NCBI GenBank assembly: GCA_028571685.1
Contig: CM053162.1
Location: forward strand, 70,544,351-70,608,350
Direction: 5' to 3'
Source of the DNA: Heterohyrax brucei
Taxonomy: Eukaryota > Chordata > Mammalia > Hyracoidea > Procaviidae
DNA length: 64,000 nucleotides
The notes beneath the pieces were generated by a model. That model did not search any database. It saw only the letters and a program-made list of their open reading frames with translations, and was not told the origin of the DNA. Both the position numbers and the translations under genes were made by a program. Shown in pieces: positions 11,235-22,146 of this stretch; within the stretch, counting starts at the first letter, position 1, and each line of letters begins with the position of its first letter.

Positions 11235-11630
11235 TTAGGGGGTAGAATCTTCGTTTTTTGTGTCATCTTCTTCAACTGCCCTCAGGCTGGTAGGTGAACT
11301 TCTCCTGTGTGGGAGGTTGTCGCTGAGGTCCTCCTCATCTTCATCCTCGCCATCAGCTCTGCTGGGTGTTCTGTATCTTGGGCGAATTCTTTGTGATGGG
11401 ACCCAAATAGGGTTGATCTCAGAACCTGGAGAAACACAAGCAAAACCTTTTCCCCAACTAGTTGATATATCTTTCCACCATATAGGTTGTCTTGGGATTT
11501 TTGGAGAATTGAACATATGAGACCAATGGGCCTCAGCAGCTGAAATTGTAGAGATCTGAGGGATGTTTAAAAAATTAAGAGTATACAATACCTGTTGTAA
11601 AATTGTTGCGGGGGGTAGGCGTCTAAGCAT
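11235..11630 (-). pseudogene. pol: ERV integrase C-terminal fragment
   Basis: A 131-codon minus-strand frame without internal stops. After the first few codons, which come from the truncated LTR, it carries betaretroviral integrase C-terminal motifs: ILQQVLYTLNFLNI, IWWKD, then WGKGFACVSPG and IWVPSQRIRPR. This is the SH3-like DNA-binding domain of class II ERV integrases. An acidic tail (GEDEDEEDLSD) follows. The zinc-binding and catalytic core domains are absent. The integrase call rests on recalled family motifs; no search was run. Confidence 0.85.
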
Positions 11631-11773
11631 TTGGAGATTTTCCTAGCTTGCCTCTAGGTTACCATACACAAGGTAGAGTCAAAGTGATTGATTACAGTAC
11701 AAGAGGTTATACAGAGTTGAAGTAGCAGTACAGCAGACAAGATGGCTGCAGTTATGTGATGAGAATTCCCACA
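11621..11773 (-). repeat. Truncated 5' LTR of the ERV
   Basis: Matches the first 153 bp of the 3' LTR from TGTGGGAATTC, then breaks off after AAATGCTTAGAC straight into pol-derived sequence. R, U5 and the primer-binding site are missing. Confidence 0.88.
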
Positions 11774-11779
11774 ACAAAC
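11774..11779. repeat. Target-site duplication, right copy
   Basis: ACAAAC directly after the LTR end, identical to 10136-10141. L1 sequence resumes here. Confidence 0.85.
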
Positions 11780-11905
11780 AGTTGTGTACCATGTGTCTGT
11801 TCGTGTGACAACCTTCATTTCTGAAGGATAAATTCCAAGCAGTGGATTACACGATCCCAGTTTTTTAAGGAAGCACCAGACTACTTTCCAAAGAGGCTGT
11901 AAAAA
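11780..11905 (-). mobile_element. L1 3' part, part 2
   Basis: Continuation of the L1 at 9722-10135 beyond the ERV. It runs through gaaggataaattccaagcag and aaggaagcaccagactac, typical antisense ORF2 3' sequence, up to a (TAA)n run at 11898-11920 where it is 5' truncated. Confidence 0.75.
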
Positions 11906-12476
11906 TAATAATAATAATAATTTTGGGCTGTAATACTGTAGCTGAGAGAGTAGCATTCTTTAACCAATAGGATGTTTATGTAATTTTAGAAAATTCAACG
12001 AGACATGTAAATAAAAAAAGGAGATTATGAAAGGGGCTGGTATGTGGACCAGAGTGCTGCCAATGGAAGGAGTTCTCTGGGCCTGGAGATAAGGAATGAG
12101 GAGCTCTAATACACTGAAAGCCCATTTCCATCAGAGTAGTGAACCATGTAACCACTCTACTGTGATTCTCAGTACATAAATCTTTATGATGTAAGGGCAG
12201 GTGAAAATGAATTGTTAGTACCGAAAGTAGATGAAGAAGACAAAAAGGCAATGTATTAAATGTTGTGTACATTTATGCAGATGTAACTTCTAAAGGTTCT
12301 TCTGTATGCTATGAAAATACCTGAAATATATGGGAAAGAGGTGAAGAGCTTTTGAAATCTGCTTAACTCTTAGCCTACTGAGTCTTTCCGTAAGGATGCA
12401 CGCTGTGTGAAGGGCTGAGCTACCTTTCACGGGTTCCTGCTATTGTGAGTTTAAGCAGACTCTCCACATAGTAAGA
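11906..12476. other. Unique intergenic sequence
   Basis: Nothing recognised after the (TAA)n microsatellite. Confidence 0.4.
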
Positions 12477-12633
12477 TCAAAGAACCGATCGCTGTTGAGG
12501 AGATTCTGACTCACAGCAGCCCCACAGGAGAGACTAGGACTGCCCTGTGGATTTCCAAGAAGCAGCTGGTAGATTTAAATTGCTGTCCTTTTTGTTAGCA
12601 GCCAAGCTCTTAACCCTGCCCTACCGGGGCTCC
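12477..12633 (-). mobile_element. AfroSINE type A
   Basis: Antisense copy with a diverged tail (ctgttgaggagattctgact) and a clear head end (ccctaccggggctcc). Confidence 0.85.
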
Positions 12634-13287
12634 AGGAGTAAAAGGGCAGATGTGTTTTGTGAGGACTTCAGTAGGATAAAAGATGGTAATGCGTCTTAGA
12701 AGAGAAACCCCACAGGGGCAGGAGTAGGTGCTAAGCTCTCAGAAAATACAACGGGAAAGCTGTCAGGGAATGGTGACAATCATCAGAATCTCCTGTAATA
12801 TGTGTAATGCCTTTAGGATCCTGGGGTAGTTAGAAGAGACAAAGCAAAGTTATATTAAGTCACTTGGAAAATTCATTATCATCGTAAAGACCAGAGATCC
12901 CTTGGAAAAAGACAACAGAAACTCAAGTTCATCTCACAGGGTGTCATTCTGACCTGAGTTTACACTGATGCAAAATTGCAAAGACACATACCAGCTTTTC
13001 TGAGACCAAGATTGTCATCTCCTTCTATGATCCCTATGGTGAAATATTATGTGAGTTTTTATAGAAGCCAAAAGGATACACTGATGAAAGACATGAGAAT
13101 TAATAGGGCTATTCTGAAACAATTGTCTAGAAACACTGAAAGTAAAAGGGAAAGTCTATATGCAGACAATAACCACAATGATTCTACTTGACGTCAAAAT
13201 CCTTGGAAATCAACAGAGGACAGGTGAGGGAGAGTCTCACATTCTTCTACTTGTTTATAGTTTATTAGATTTTATGTCAATAATTTC
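12634..13287. other. Unique intergenic sequence
   Basis: No repeat or gene recognised. A 71-codon plus-strand frame at 12976-13191 has no family resemblance I can name. Confidence 0.4.
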
Positions 13288-13466
13288 TTGGTTGCTGTCA
13301 GTTTATTCCAACTCGTGGTGACACCATGTGAGTCAGAGCAAAAACATACTGCCAAGGGTTTTGAGACTAGACCTTTGTGGGAGCTGGTCACAAGGCCTCT
13401 CTTATGAGGTGCCCCTGGGGGCACTGGAACTGCCAGCCTTTCAGTTAGCACACTCAAGTTTGCCTA
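13288..13466 (-). mobile_element. AfroSINE type B, old
   Basis: Antisense copy starting ttgctgtcagtttattccaa, through gccaagggttttgagactag, to gccagcctttcagttagc. Strongly diverged. Confidence 0.75.
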
Positions 13467-13491
13467 GTTTAATAATAACTCTCCATAATTA

Positions 13492-13655
13492 TACTGGAGC
13501 CCCAGAGGCATGGGGGTTAATGGCTGGTCTGTTAACCATAAAGGTTGGCAGTTCAAATTCATCAGCCAGTCCTTGCAAACTCTAAGGGGCAGTTCTACTC
13601 TGTTCTGTAAGGTTGCCATGAGTTGAAGTTGACTTGATGGCAACAGGTGTTTTTT
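13492..13655 (+). mobile_element. AfroSINE type A
   Basis: Sense copy (ggagccccagaggcatgggg head, gttgacttgatggcaacagg tail) ending in a T/GT tract. Confidence 0.88.
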
Positions 13656-13910
13656 GTGTGTGTATATGTAATTATACTACCATGTTAACAATAACATGTG
13701 TGAAGTCCAGAGTAGATTGCTAAAAGAAACGTCATTTAAACCAGGATAAAGAGTATTTGCAAGAAGGAGGAAGACACATTGAAGAGAAAGAGCCATGACC
13801 TGGGTGAAAAAAGTGAAGAACATACCCTAGGCTGAAAAGAGTCCCTATCCCAGGAGACAGAGAAGAATGGTTCATGACAGATGGAAGTCCTTTAGCTGTC
13901 TAAACCACAC

Positions 13911-14071
13911 CCAACCAAACCCACTGTCATTGAGTCGAGTCCAATTCACAGAGACCCTATAGGTTAGAGCAGAACTGCCCCATAGAGTTTCCAAGGAGCA
14001 CCTGACAGAGCTGAACTACCGATCTTTTCGGTTAGCAGATGTAGCACTCAACCCACTGTGCCAGCAGGGTT
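13911..14071 (-). mobile_element. AfroSINE type A
   Basis: Full-length antisense copy from aaccaaacccactgtcattg to gtgccagcagggttt. Confidence 0.92.
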
Positions 14072-14439
14072 TAGTACAGGGAAATTGTGCCATTAAAGAT
14101 GGTGACAGCAGGAAGCTTCTACCAGATTGGTGTTTCGTGCCTTAAAATAACAGTCCTACAGAAAGCTTCCATGGGTCACAAGGCCTCTCGCCGCTTTGAA
14201 ATTTCTTTCATCTATTTGGAAGGATTTGGCAATTTTTCCTGACTGCAGTTGCACTTCTTGGCCAGTGGTAGGCAATCCTTTTACATATATCTTAATAATA
14301 AAATATAACACAGGTACCACCCTCCCTATTTCCTGTAAAGCATTCGGTTGTTGCTTTATAAGAAAATATGGAATTCCTGTTAACCCTTCGACAATAAATA
14401 TTTGCCTCACTAATGTTAAGTTTTGCATCACTAATGTCC
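14072..14439. other. Unique sequence with open minus frame
   Basis: The minus strand is open for 116 codons (14506-14156), but about 22 of these lie in the adjacent RTE tail. The rest (for example GKIAKSFQIDERNFKAARGL) is not recognised. It may be chance or a relic. Confidence 0.25.
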
Positions 14440-14612
14440 GTGAAGAAGAGGGAGACCCCTCGATGAGATGGATCGTTACCCCGGCTACAGTGAGGGGCTT
14501 CAGCATAACAACAGTTGTGAGGATACTGCCAGACCAGGCAGGGGTTCATTCTGTTGGACATAGGGTCGCTGTGAGTTGGAGCTGACTCAATGGCACCTAA
14601 CAACAACAACAT
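14440..14612 (+). mobile_element. RTE LINE 3' end
   Basis: The terminal segment (agagggagacccctcgatga) leads to the RTE tail gctgactcaatggcacctaacaac, ending in CAA repeats. It is 5' truncated, as is usual for RTE. Confidence 0.85.
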
Positions 14613-14883
14613 CAGATTTATGCTGCGGTGTACTCTGGATTCCTACATTTCTGTATATTTAATAACAGTTTGTTTCAATGCCAAATGAAAATGTATTCTT
14701 TTTGAGGACTCTTTATGTGTCAATTAAATGAAAAATACAGAGCATCAACAATGCACACAACTCTACTGAAATGGTGTCAGTATCAACAGCTATGATCAAT
14801 TTCCTAGTATAGCCAATGTCAATCATGTCAATATTGACAGCACCTGTATGATGCCATTGATTATAAGACACCCTAATTTCCAA
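14613..14883. other. Unique AT-rich sequence
   Basis: Nothing recognised. Confidence 0.4.
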
Positions 14884-15322
14884 GAACACCACCTGTCTGT
14901 CAGTCTGTAGTACTGTGATGGCTTGCGTGTTGTTGTGATGCTGGAAGCTAAGTCGCCAGTATTTCAAATACCAGTAGATCACTGGGAAAGTTTCAAGGGA
15001 GCTTTCAAACTAAGACGGACTAAGACAAAAAGCTGGGCAATCTACTTTTGAAAACTAGCTGAGGAAAATGCCTTACATCACAACATTGTTCAATTCACTT
15101 TCAACACACCATCAGGAAGGGTCAATCCCTAGAAGATGGCTTTGAGTTTGGTGAAGTGGAAGGCCAGTGAGGGTGTGGGATACTCTCTGTGAGGTGGATT
15201 GGCATAATAATTGCAATGATGAACTTGAACACACCGGCAATTGTGTGTATAGCACAGGGCCAGCAATATTTTGTTCATCATGAGTCAGAGTCCATTCAAC
15301 AGCAGCTAGCAACAGTTGCAGA
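14884..15322 (+). mobile_element. RTE-derived non-autonomous element
   Basis: It starts with the RTE 5'UTR (cctgtctgtcagtctgtagt, then tgatgctggaagctaag and tttcaaataccagtagatc), continues with a short linker, and then goes directly into the RTE 3' end (aggtggattggcataataat to gtccattcaacagcagctag). The whole coding region is missing. The same layout recurs at 28640-29037 on the other strand. Confidence 0.7.
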
Positions 15323-15332
15323 GAGCATGTTT

Positions 15333-15890
15333 TTTAAAAATTTATTGGTTGTGATTGAGTGAAAGTGTACAATCCAATTTAAATTTGCATGCCTGCTTAT
15401 GTGCAGGTCCTACTGCTCTCCTTGTCCAGTGAAAGAACACTCCTCCTGTCTGTTCTATATATGTCATATCCTCTTAGCAAGCTCCTGTCCCCTCTTCACC
15501 CTCTCCCTCCCTTCTAGTAAGAGGCCAGTAAGACGACATCCTATAGACGCACAGAACCATAAGGTACACTCATGATATGGTCACTCTGTGTTACCAAGTC
15601 CAACTCATTCCTGTCTGAAGAGTTGACCTCAGTAATGATTTATGGACAAGGGCAGCATCAGGACTAGGGATCATGCTTCTAGAGGAACCCTGAGGCTCCT
15701 GGACCATCAGTTGAGGTAGTGGAGTTCTTAAGGTGCACCCCTTTTTATTCTCGTGTTGCCAGTGAGTCTCAACTTTGTAAGCCCTAGCACAGCTGTCACT
15801 GGTGATGGCTGGGAACCATCTGGTTCCTCCAGCACATGTCGATGTAGTCACCTATTCACATGAACTGTAGAGATCTTAGTGTGTGACAAA
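15333..15890 (-). mobile_element. Afrotherian L1 3'UTR
   Basis: Its reverse complement aligns along its length with the L1 3'UTR at 35480-36030 (shared: acacagagtgaccatatcatg, gggtgcacc, catgcaaattta). It is a 5'-truncated L1 insertion containing only UTR. Confidence 0.88.
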
Positions 15891-16599
15891 AAAGTTTCAG
15901 AACCATTAAAGTATTGTAATATGATACACAAGATAAAGTGGCACACCCCATTTCGTTATACATTCTTTGATGTGCTCGTACAGCAATAAGGAATTTAATA
16001 GATTTACTCTACTGGGTCAAAAGATCTAATTGCCTGGAAGCCTAGATAAAATGTGTAAGACAAAGTTGCTACAGTTCTCAGGAAGAACCATTAGGGGACA
16101 GAATTCTCTACAGACAAGGAACAGATCAGAAACAACATACCCTTGCTTAGGCCAAAGTGATCAGGATGTGAGGTACAGATGTGAGAGCTTCCCTGGATAT
16201 ATTTGTATTAGAAAATGGTTTAGAATGCAGGACTTAATGCAGAGATACGACGCAGCATGTATGCAAGAAACAAACTTTTAGTCAAGCAGCATGCAGACAA
16301 AACAGCAAGATCATGCTTTGCAACTGCTAATCTCTATTGAAAAGAGAAAGCCAGTTAAACACACAACCCTGACCCAACTGTCATGCAACATTTACTGCAA
16401 GACTGACTAAACTAAAGTGCTGCATTAATTCTTGGAATAACTCACTTCATGTAAAGATGGGTAATAATAATAATTAACTAACAATGGTGGAACCAACCTA
16501 ACACCATGCTGTCCCTGTGTGGCAAAGACCAAAATAACGAAGTGAAACAGAGATAAATGTCAAGCCTAGAAACTTCAGCATCAAATGGAGGGATAAAGA
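15891..16599. other. Unassigned, possibly L1 5'UTR
   Basis: No recognised element. It could be the upstream part of the L1 that becomes clear at about 17.2 kb. Confidence 0.3.
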
Positions 16600-17239
16600 A
16601 CTAGGTCAAACACTGAATCAAAGAAAAAACTGATAGAAAACATAAAGAAGAGCGACACAGAGTAGAGGTCTCTGCCAGGTAACACAGCACAGAGTCAGCA
16701 TCTTGAAGCACAGTCAGCAACAACACTGAGCAGGGAGCACGGGTAGACGTCTTCACTGAGCTTCTAACAGGAGAGAAAGCAAACAGCAACCAGAAAAACA
16801 CACTTGCCCATGCCTCAACTTTCTGCCTTGTATGCCACCTCCCCCTGTTCTCCCTAACCACCAGGCCTGTCCCACATCTGCCTACCAGCTACCCCCCTTT
16901 TTCAGACTACTTTCTCTCTTATTTTCTTTCTCCCTCCCACCCAGCACCATATGCCACTTCCCCCTCTTCCTACCACCACGCCACTGCAGCTAAAGTGTCC
17001 CTGGCATTTAGGCCCACTATTTCATTGAGCCCACATCACCTCTCCCTTCCTCCCACTTGATACCACTGAACAGTGTGAAACAAGCCCACATCACTCCCTG
17101 TATGACACCCCTGCCCAGCTGGAATGGTGCTGGAATATTCCTGCACCATGAGACCAACATCAGGAGACAGTCAGTGCCTTAGCCACTCCACCCTTTGTCA
17201 GTCCATCAAAGCAGTGTACAGCAAAGTGGATTGTCTATA

Positions 17240-18410
17240 CCTGCTTCTTCCCTGCCCACCCAAACAAGGTGGTGAGAACTATCATGCCCACAGATGACCA
17301 AGCAGAAAGCAGAACCAACCCATCTGCCTTGACATATCAAAACAAAATAAAAATTCAGGACAAACCAAATGAACATACAATCAATAAATAAAGAAAACAA
17401 TACCTGAATATCTTGGAGACAGCAGACAATGTAAAAGCATATTTTTTAAAAAGCAGGACAAGACAGCTCTGGCAAGTGACCAGTATAAAGAACCAGATAA
17501 CCTTCTGGTAGAATAAAAGGCAGTGAAACTATCAGATGTGAAATTAAAAAAACTAATATTTAGAACTCTCCAAGAGATCAGTGAAAACACAGATGAAACC
17601 AAGGGAAGCATAGCCATAATTAAGGAAAGTATAGACAAAGCCATAGAAGAATTCAGAAAAATAATGCAAGAGCAAAATGTCTAAAACAAATAAACAATTA
17701 CAAATCATATAACAACAGCAGCCAGAAATCCAACAAGTTTTAAGAAATGGACAGCTCAATAGAAAGTTTTAGGAGCAGATTTGAAACAATGGAAGACAGA
17801 ATCAGCAAGAAGAAGACAAATCCCTGGATACCACTTGAGGAAAAATCAGAGGAAAGAATGAAGAAAACCTAAGAATTATGTGGGACACAATCAAGACGAA
17901 AAATTTGTGTGTGACTGGAGTTACAGAACAGGGGGAGAAAATAAAAGAGAAGACTGTTGAAGATTTGCTGACACAAAGCTTTCAAAATCATAAAAGACAA
18001 AAACTGACCATCTAAGAAACTCTGTGAACAGTATATAGGGTAGACCTCAAAAGAAAGTCACAAAGATGTATCATAAGCACACTTGCCAAAACTAAAGACA
18101 AAGGAAGACATCTGAGAGCAACTCAAGAAAAAATAATCATGTATAAAGAGGAAACAATAAGACTAAATTCTAATTACTTTGCAGATACCATGGAAGAAAG
18201 AAAGCAATGGGATAACATACATAAAAACTTGAAAGAAAAAAAATAAAGCTGCCAAGTTATAATAATTTATCTTGTAAAACTCTCAAGTATGATGGTGAAA
18301 TTAGGTCATTTCCAGATAAACATAAATTAAGGGACTTTATAAACACCAAGCAAAACTTAAAAGAAGTGCTACAGGGACTCATTTGGTCAAAGAATCAAAA
18401 ACATTAAACA
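17240..18410 (+). pseudogene. L1 ORF1 pseudogene
   Basis: Frameshifted remnant of the L1 RNA-binding protein. It has an A-rich coiled-coil region (agaattcagaaaaataatgc), an RRM-like part (ctggagttacagaacaggg) and a C-terminal part (aagggactttataaacacc). Several stops and shifts prevent translation. Confidence 0.7.
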
Positions 18411-19296
18411 GCATAGCCAGATAGCAACTCAGACAAAGAACTCTCAATAATAAAACAAATCTAAAAGACTTGAAACAGAGAAACAGAGAATAAATGCTAT
18501 AGGTATAGCACTTTCAGACACAGAAGAAGTCAACGTAATACGAAATAATAAAAGACTAGTTCAAACTTAGGAATGTGAGGATAAATTTCAAAGTAACTAC
18601 AAAGAATGTTAAGAAAACTCATGAAAACAAAACAGAAAAACACAAGGACATACCACAAAATCTATAAAAATAAAAGAAAATCCACAGACAAAAGGAATTC
18701 AGCACAGGACAGTAAGAGCATCAGCATCACAAAAAAATCCCAACAGTAAACTCATCCCTCTCAGTAATCACTCTGAAAGTAAGTGCCTTAAACACACCTG
18801 TAAAGACAGGGTAGGAGTATGGATGCAAAACCAAATAAATGAAGAACAACAACAAAAATACAACCCATCATTGCTCACTACCAGAAACGCACTTCAGACA
18901 CAAACACATGTGTATATTAAAAATTAAAGGATGGGGGAAAAAAAGAGATATAAAGTGAATAGTGACCAAAAGGAGAAGGAATGACAATACTAACCTCAGA
19001 TAGAATAAATGTTAAGGCAAAGTCAACTATAAAAGACAAGAAAGAACTTTATACAATGACTAAAGGGACATAGCCTTAATATTTATCTGTGTACCCAATA
19101 ACAAGGGCTCCAAAATACATAAACTCTAATAGCAATGAAAGAGAAACTGACAGTTCCACTCTAATAGTAGTAGACCTCAACACACCATTTTCTGTAAAGG
19201 GCAAAACACCCAGAAAGACATTCAACAAAGATACAAAAGCTCTAAAGAGCACAATCAAGCTGTTTAACCTCATAGACATGCGTAGAACACTTTATG

Positions 19297-19338
19297 CTAT
19301 GAGTCGCAGTTGTTGATGGCAATAGGTTTGGTTTCATG
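19297..19338 (+). mobile_element. AfroSINE 3'-tail fragment inside L1
   Basis: About 42 bp (gctatgagtcgcagttgttg, aataggtttggttt) inserted in L1 ORF2. It is a severely 5'-truncated SINE insertion. Confidence 0.65.
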
Positions 19339-20381
19339 GATACCTCGTAACAGCAAAGTTTGCATTCTTGCCAACACATATGGAATAGAGCACATTTTAG
19401 GCTATGAAGCAACCTTCAATAAAATCAAAAACATCAAAACATACAAGACATTCTCTCTGATCACCATATTAGAAAGGTAGAAATCACTGACAAGTAGAGC
19501 AAGGAGAAAAAGAAAGTATCAAATACACGGAAATGGAATAACACCCAGCTTTAAAACAGCTGAGTAAATAGAAGAACTCAAAGAAGAAATAGAAGAAAAA
19601 AAATTCTAGACTCAAATAAGAATAAAAATGCCTATCAAATCTTTGTGACAATGGAAGAGTAGAACTTCAGAGGTCAACTTGTAGCAATAAATTCACAGAT
19701 CACGAAAGAACAGACCAAAAGCAGAAGTTAGCCCTACAATTTGAACAAAGAAAGAGAACAGCAAAAGGAGTTCATAGGCATCAGAAGAAAGAAAATAATA
19801 AAGATTAGACCACAAACACATGAAATAGAGAACAGAAAAACAATAGAAAGCATAAGACCAAAAGTTAGGTCTTTGAAAAGATCAATAAATCAGCAAACTA
19901 TTGGCCAAGATGTAAAAGAAAAACATTGAACAGTGTAAATAACATCAATAATCAATGAGACAGAGGACAGTAAAACAGATCCAAATAAAATAAAAAAGAT
20001 GACACAGTAATATGAAAAATTACATTACAAGACATTTGAAAACTTAGGGAAAGTGAACAAAGCTCTACAAACACACTGCCTCTCCAAATGTACAACACCC
20101 AAGGTAAAAATCTGAACAGACTAATACAGAAGAGATTAAGAGGTAATAATAATAAAAAATCACAGCAATAACAAAACAAAAAGCCCTGACCCAGACAGCT
20201 TCACTGGAGAAGTCTACTAAACATTCAGGGAAGAGCTCACGCTAGCAGCATCCTATTTCAGAGCACAGAAAAGGAAAGAATACTCCTAAATTCATCCTTT
20301 GAAGATACCATAACCCTGATACCAAAACCAGACAAAGAGATTACAAAAATAAACAAAATTACAGACCAGTATTTCTCATGA

Positions 20382-21048
20382 AGAAAGCAAAAATCCTCAC
20401 AACTGGACCAGTAAGCAACATTGTCATAAATGGAGAAAAGATTGAGGTTGTCAAGGATTTCATTTTATTTGGGGCTACAATCTATGTCCATGGAAGCAGC
20501 AGTCAAGAAATCAAATGATGCATTTCACTGGGAAAATGTGCTGCAAAGGATCCCTTTAAAGTGTTCAAAAGCACAGATGTCACCTTGAAAACTAAAATAC
20601 ACCTGATCCAAGCCACGGTATTTCCAATCCCATCATATGCATGAGAAAGCTGGACTATGAACAAAGAAGACAGAGGAAGAATTCATGTCTTTGTACTGTG
20701 GTGTTAGAGAAGAATGTTGAATGTACCATGGACCACCAAAAGAACCAACAGATCTGTTCTGGAGGAAGTCCAACCAGAGTGCTCCTTGGAAGCAAAGATA
20801 GCAAGACTGCCTCTCACAAACTTCAGACACGTTGTCAGGTGGGATCAGTCCCACATGCTTGGTAGAGTGGAGGGTCATCAAAAAAGAGGAAAATCCTCAG
20901 CAAGATAGATTGACACAGTATCCGCAATAATAGGCTTAAGCATAAAAATGATTGTAGACATAGCGCAAGACCGGGCAGTGTTAAGTTCTGTTTTTCATAG
21001 GTTCACTATGGGTCGGAATCGACTCGACGGCACCTAACAACAACATCT
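20382..21048 (+). mobile_element. RTE LINE 3' third inside L1
   Basis: RTE ORF end and 3'UTR from aaaatcctcacaactggacc to the tail aatcgactcgacggcaccta plus CAA repeats. It splits an L1 sequence that resumes with gaacatagatgaaaaatttt. Imperfect flanking repeats (atttctcatgaa / atctctggtgaa) look like an eroded target duplication. The RTE frame is broken by stops. Confidence 0.9.
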
Positions 21049-21491
21049 CTGGTGAACATAGATGAAAAATTTTCAACAAAATTCTAACTGACAGAATTCA
21101 GCATATCAAAATAATAATAGTACACTACAATAAAATGGAATTCATACCAGGTATACAAAGATGGTTCAACATTAGAAAATTAATGAATATAATAATATCA
21201 CATTAATAGAACACGGGAAAAGAATCCCATGATTATCTTAATAGACACTTAAAGGGCATCTGATAAAGTCCAACACCCATTCCCTTTTAAAACTCTCAAG
21301 AAACTAGGAATAGAAGGGAAATTTCTTTATGTGACAAAAGCCACCTATACAAGACCAACAGCCAAGATCATTCACAATGGAGATAGATTGAAAGAGAATG
21401 GGAACATGACGAGGACGCCCTTTATCACCACTCCTATTTAATACTGTGCTGGAAGTCCTAATTAGAGCAATAAGGCAAGAAAGAGAAATAA

Positions 21492-21536
21492 CCTGTTGCT
21501 GTTTAGTTGATTCTCACTCACAGAGAACCTGTATCA
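21492..21536 (-). mobile_element. SINE or RTE tail fragment
   Basis: A 45-bp antisense scrap (ttgctgtttagttgattctc) at the L1 break point. Confidence 0.5.
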
Positions 21537-21537
21537 C

Positions 21538-21546
21538 TAGCCATTA
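21538..21546. repeat. Target-site duplication of 5S-SINE chimera, left
   Basis: TAGCCATTA, repeated exactly at 21852-21860 on the far side of the 5S segment. Confidence 0.8.
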
Positions 21547-21730
21547 AAAAAAACAAAAACAAAACACACACACCCACACAAATGCCATGGAGTCGATTAC
21601 AACTCATAGTGACCCTAAAATAGAGAGTAGAACTGCCCCAGAGAGTTCCCAAGGAGCACCCTGTGGGTTTGAACTGCTGATCTACTGGTTAGCTGCCATA
21701 GCACTTACGCACTACACCACCAGGTTTTCC
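21547..21730 (-). mobile_element. AfroSINE type A joined to 5S rRNA copy
   Basis: Full-length antisense SINE. Its tail (A/C-rich on plus, 21547-21585) abuts the left target duplication. Its 5' end (plus-strand ccaggttttcc, 21720-21730) abuts the 3' end of a 5S rRNA sequence with no extra base. It shares one target duplication pair with the 5S part. Confidence 0.9.
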
Positions 21731-21851
21731 AAGCCTATAGCACAAAGTATTCCCAGGCAGTCTCCCATCCAAGTACTAACCAGGCCCAAACCCACTCCGC
21801 TCCTGAGATCACGCCAGGTCAGGAACACTCAGGGTGGTACAGCGGTAGCAT
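21731..21851 (-). pseudogene. 5S rRNA retro-copy, full length
   Basis: 121 bp on the minus strand, the normal length of vertebrate 5S rRNA, ending in the 5S 3' terminus (aggctt, read on minus). The internal control region C box (tggatgggagac) and the downstream tgcctgggaa are well kept, as is ggcctggttagtacttgg. The 5' third and the A-box region are more diverged. There is no terminator between it and the SINE. It is a processed copy and not a functional gene. Confidence 0.9.
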
Positions 21852-21860
21852 TAGCCATTA
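21852..21860. repeat. Target-site duplication of 5S-SINE chimera, right
   Basis: TAGCCATTA, identical to 21538-21546. It shows 5S and SINE integrated as one molecule. Confidence 0.8.
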
Positions 21861-21953
21861 GAGGACTGTAGATTAAAACTACACTGAGACACCATCCCAT
21901 CCCAATAATAATGGCAAGAATCAAAACAACAGAATAATAAATATTGGAGCAAC

Positions 21954-22012
21954 AAACACAAACAAGCCCACCACCACTGAGTCAGTTCTGACTCATAGCA
22001 ACTCTACAATGA
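21954..22012 (-). mobile_element. AfroSINE tail fragment inside L1
   Basis: 5'-truncated antisense piece (aacaagcccaccaccactga, gtcagttctgactcatagc) within the L1 ORF2 C-terminal region. Confidence 0.75.
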
Positions 22013-22146
22013 AGAGACTGTGGAAAATCAAAACTTTTAGGTACTGCTGATGGGAATGTAAAGTGATCCAACCACTGTGGAAAACAATATGGCGCCTCCT
22101 TAAAAAGCTAGAAGCAGAAATAGCGTATGGTCCAGCAATCTTACTG

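Larger units (their letters stand above)
10142..11773 (-). mobile_element. Internally deleted class II (ERVK-like) endogenous retrovirus
   Basis: A 1.63-kb minus-strand provirus relic inserted in L1. In its own 5'-3' order it holds the first 153 bp of an LTR, an abrupt junction into the integrase C-terminus, about 590 bp of non-coding sequence with a duplicated CTE-like element, a polypurine tract and a complete 407-bp LTR. R-U5, primer-binding site, gag, protease, most of pol and any env are missing. A 6-bp target duplication (ACAAAC) flanks the whole structure, so the deletion either preceded insertion or spared both termini. Six-base duplications fit class II ERVs. Confidence 0.9.

Noticed and set aside
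11260..11520. Plus-strand serine-rich frame
   Set aside because: It is the shadow of the retroviral integrase tail on the minus strand; the serine run mirrors the acidic codons.
21731..21851. Functional 5S rRNA gene
   Set aside because: Diverged A-box region, no T-run terminator at the 3' end, fusion to a SINE and flanking target duplication all mark it as a retro-copy.
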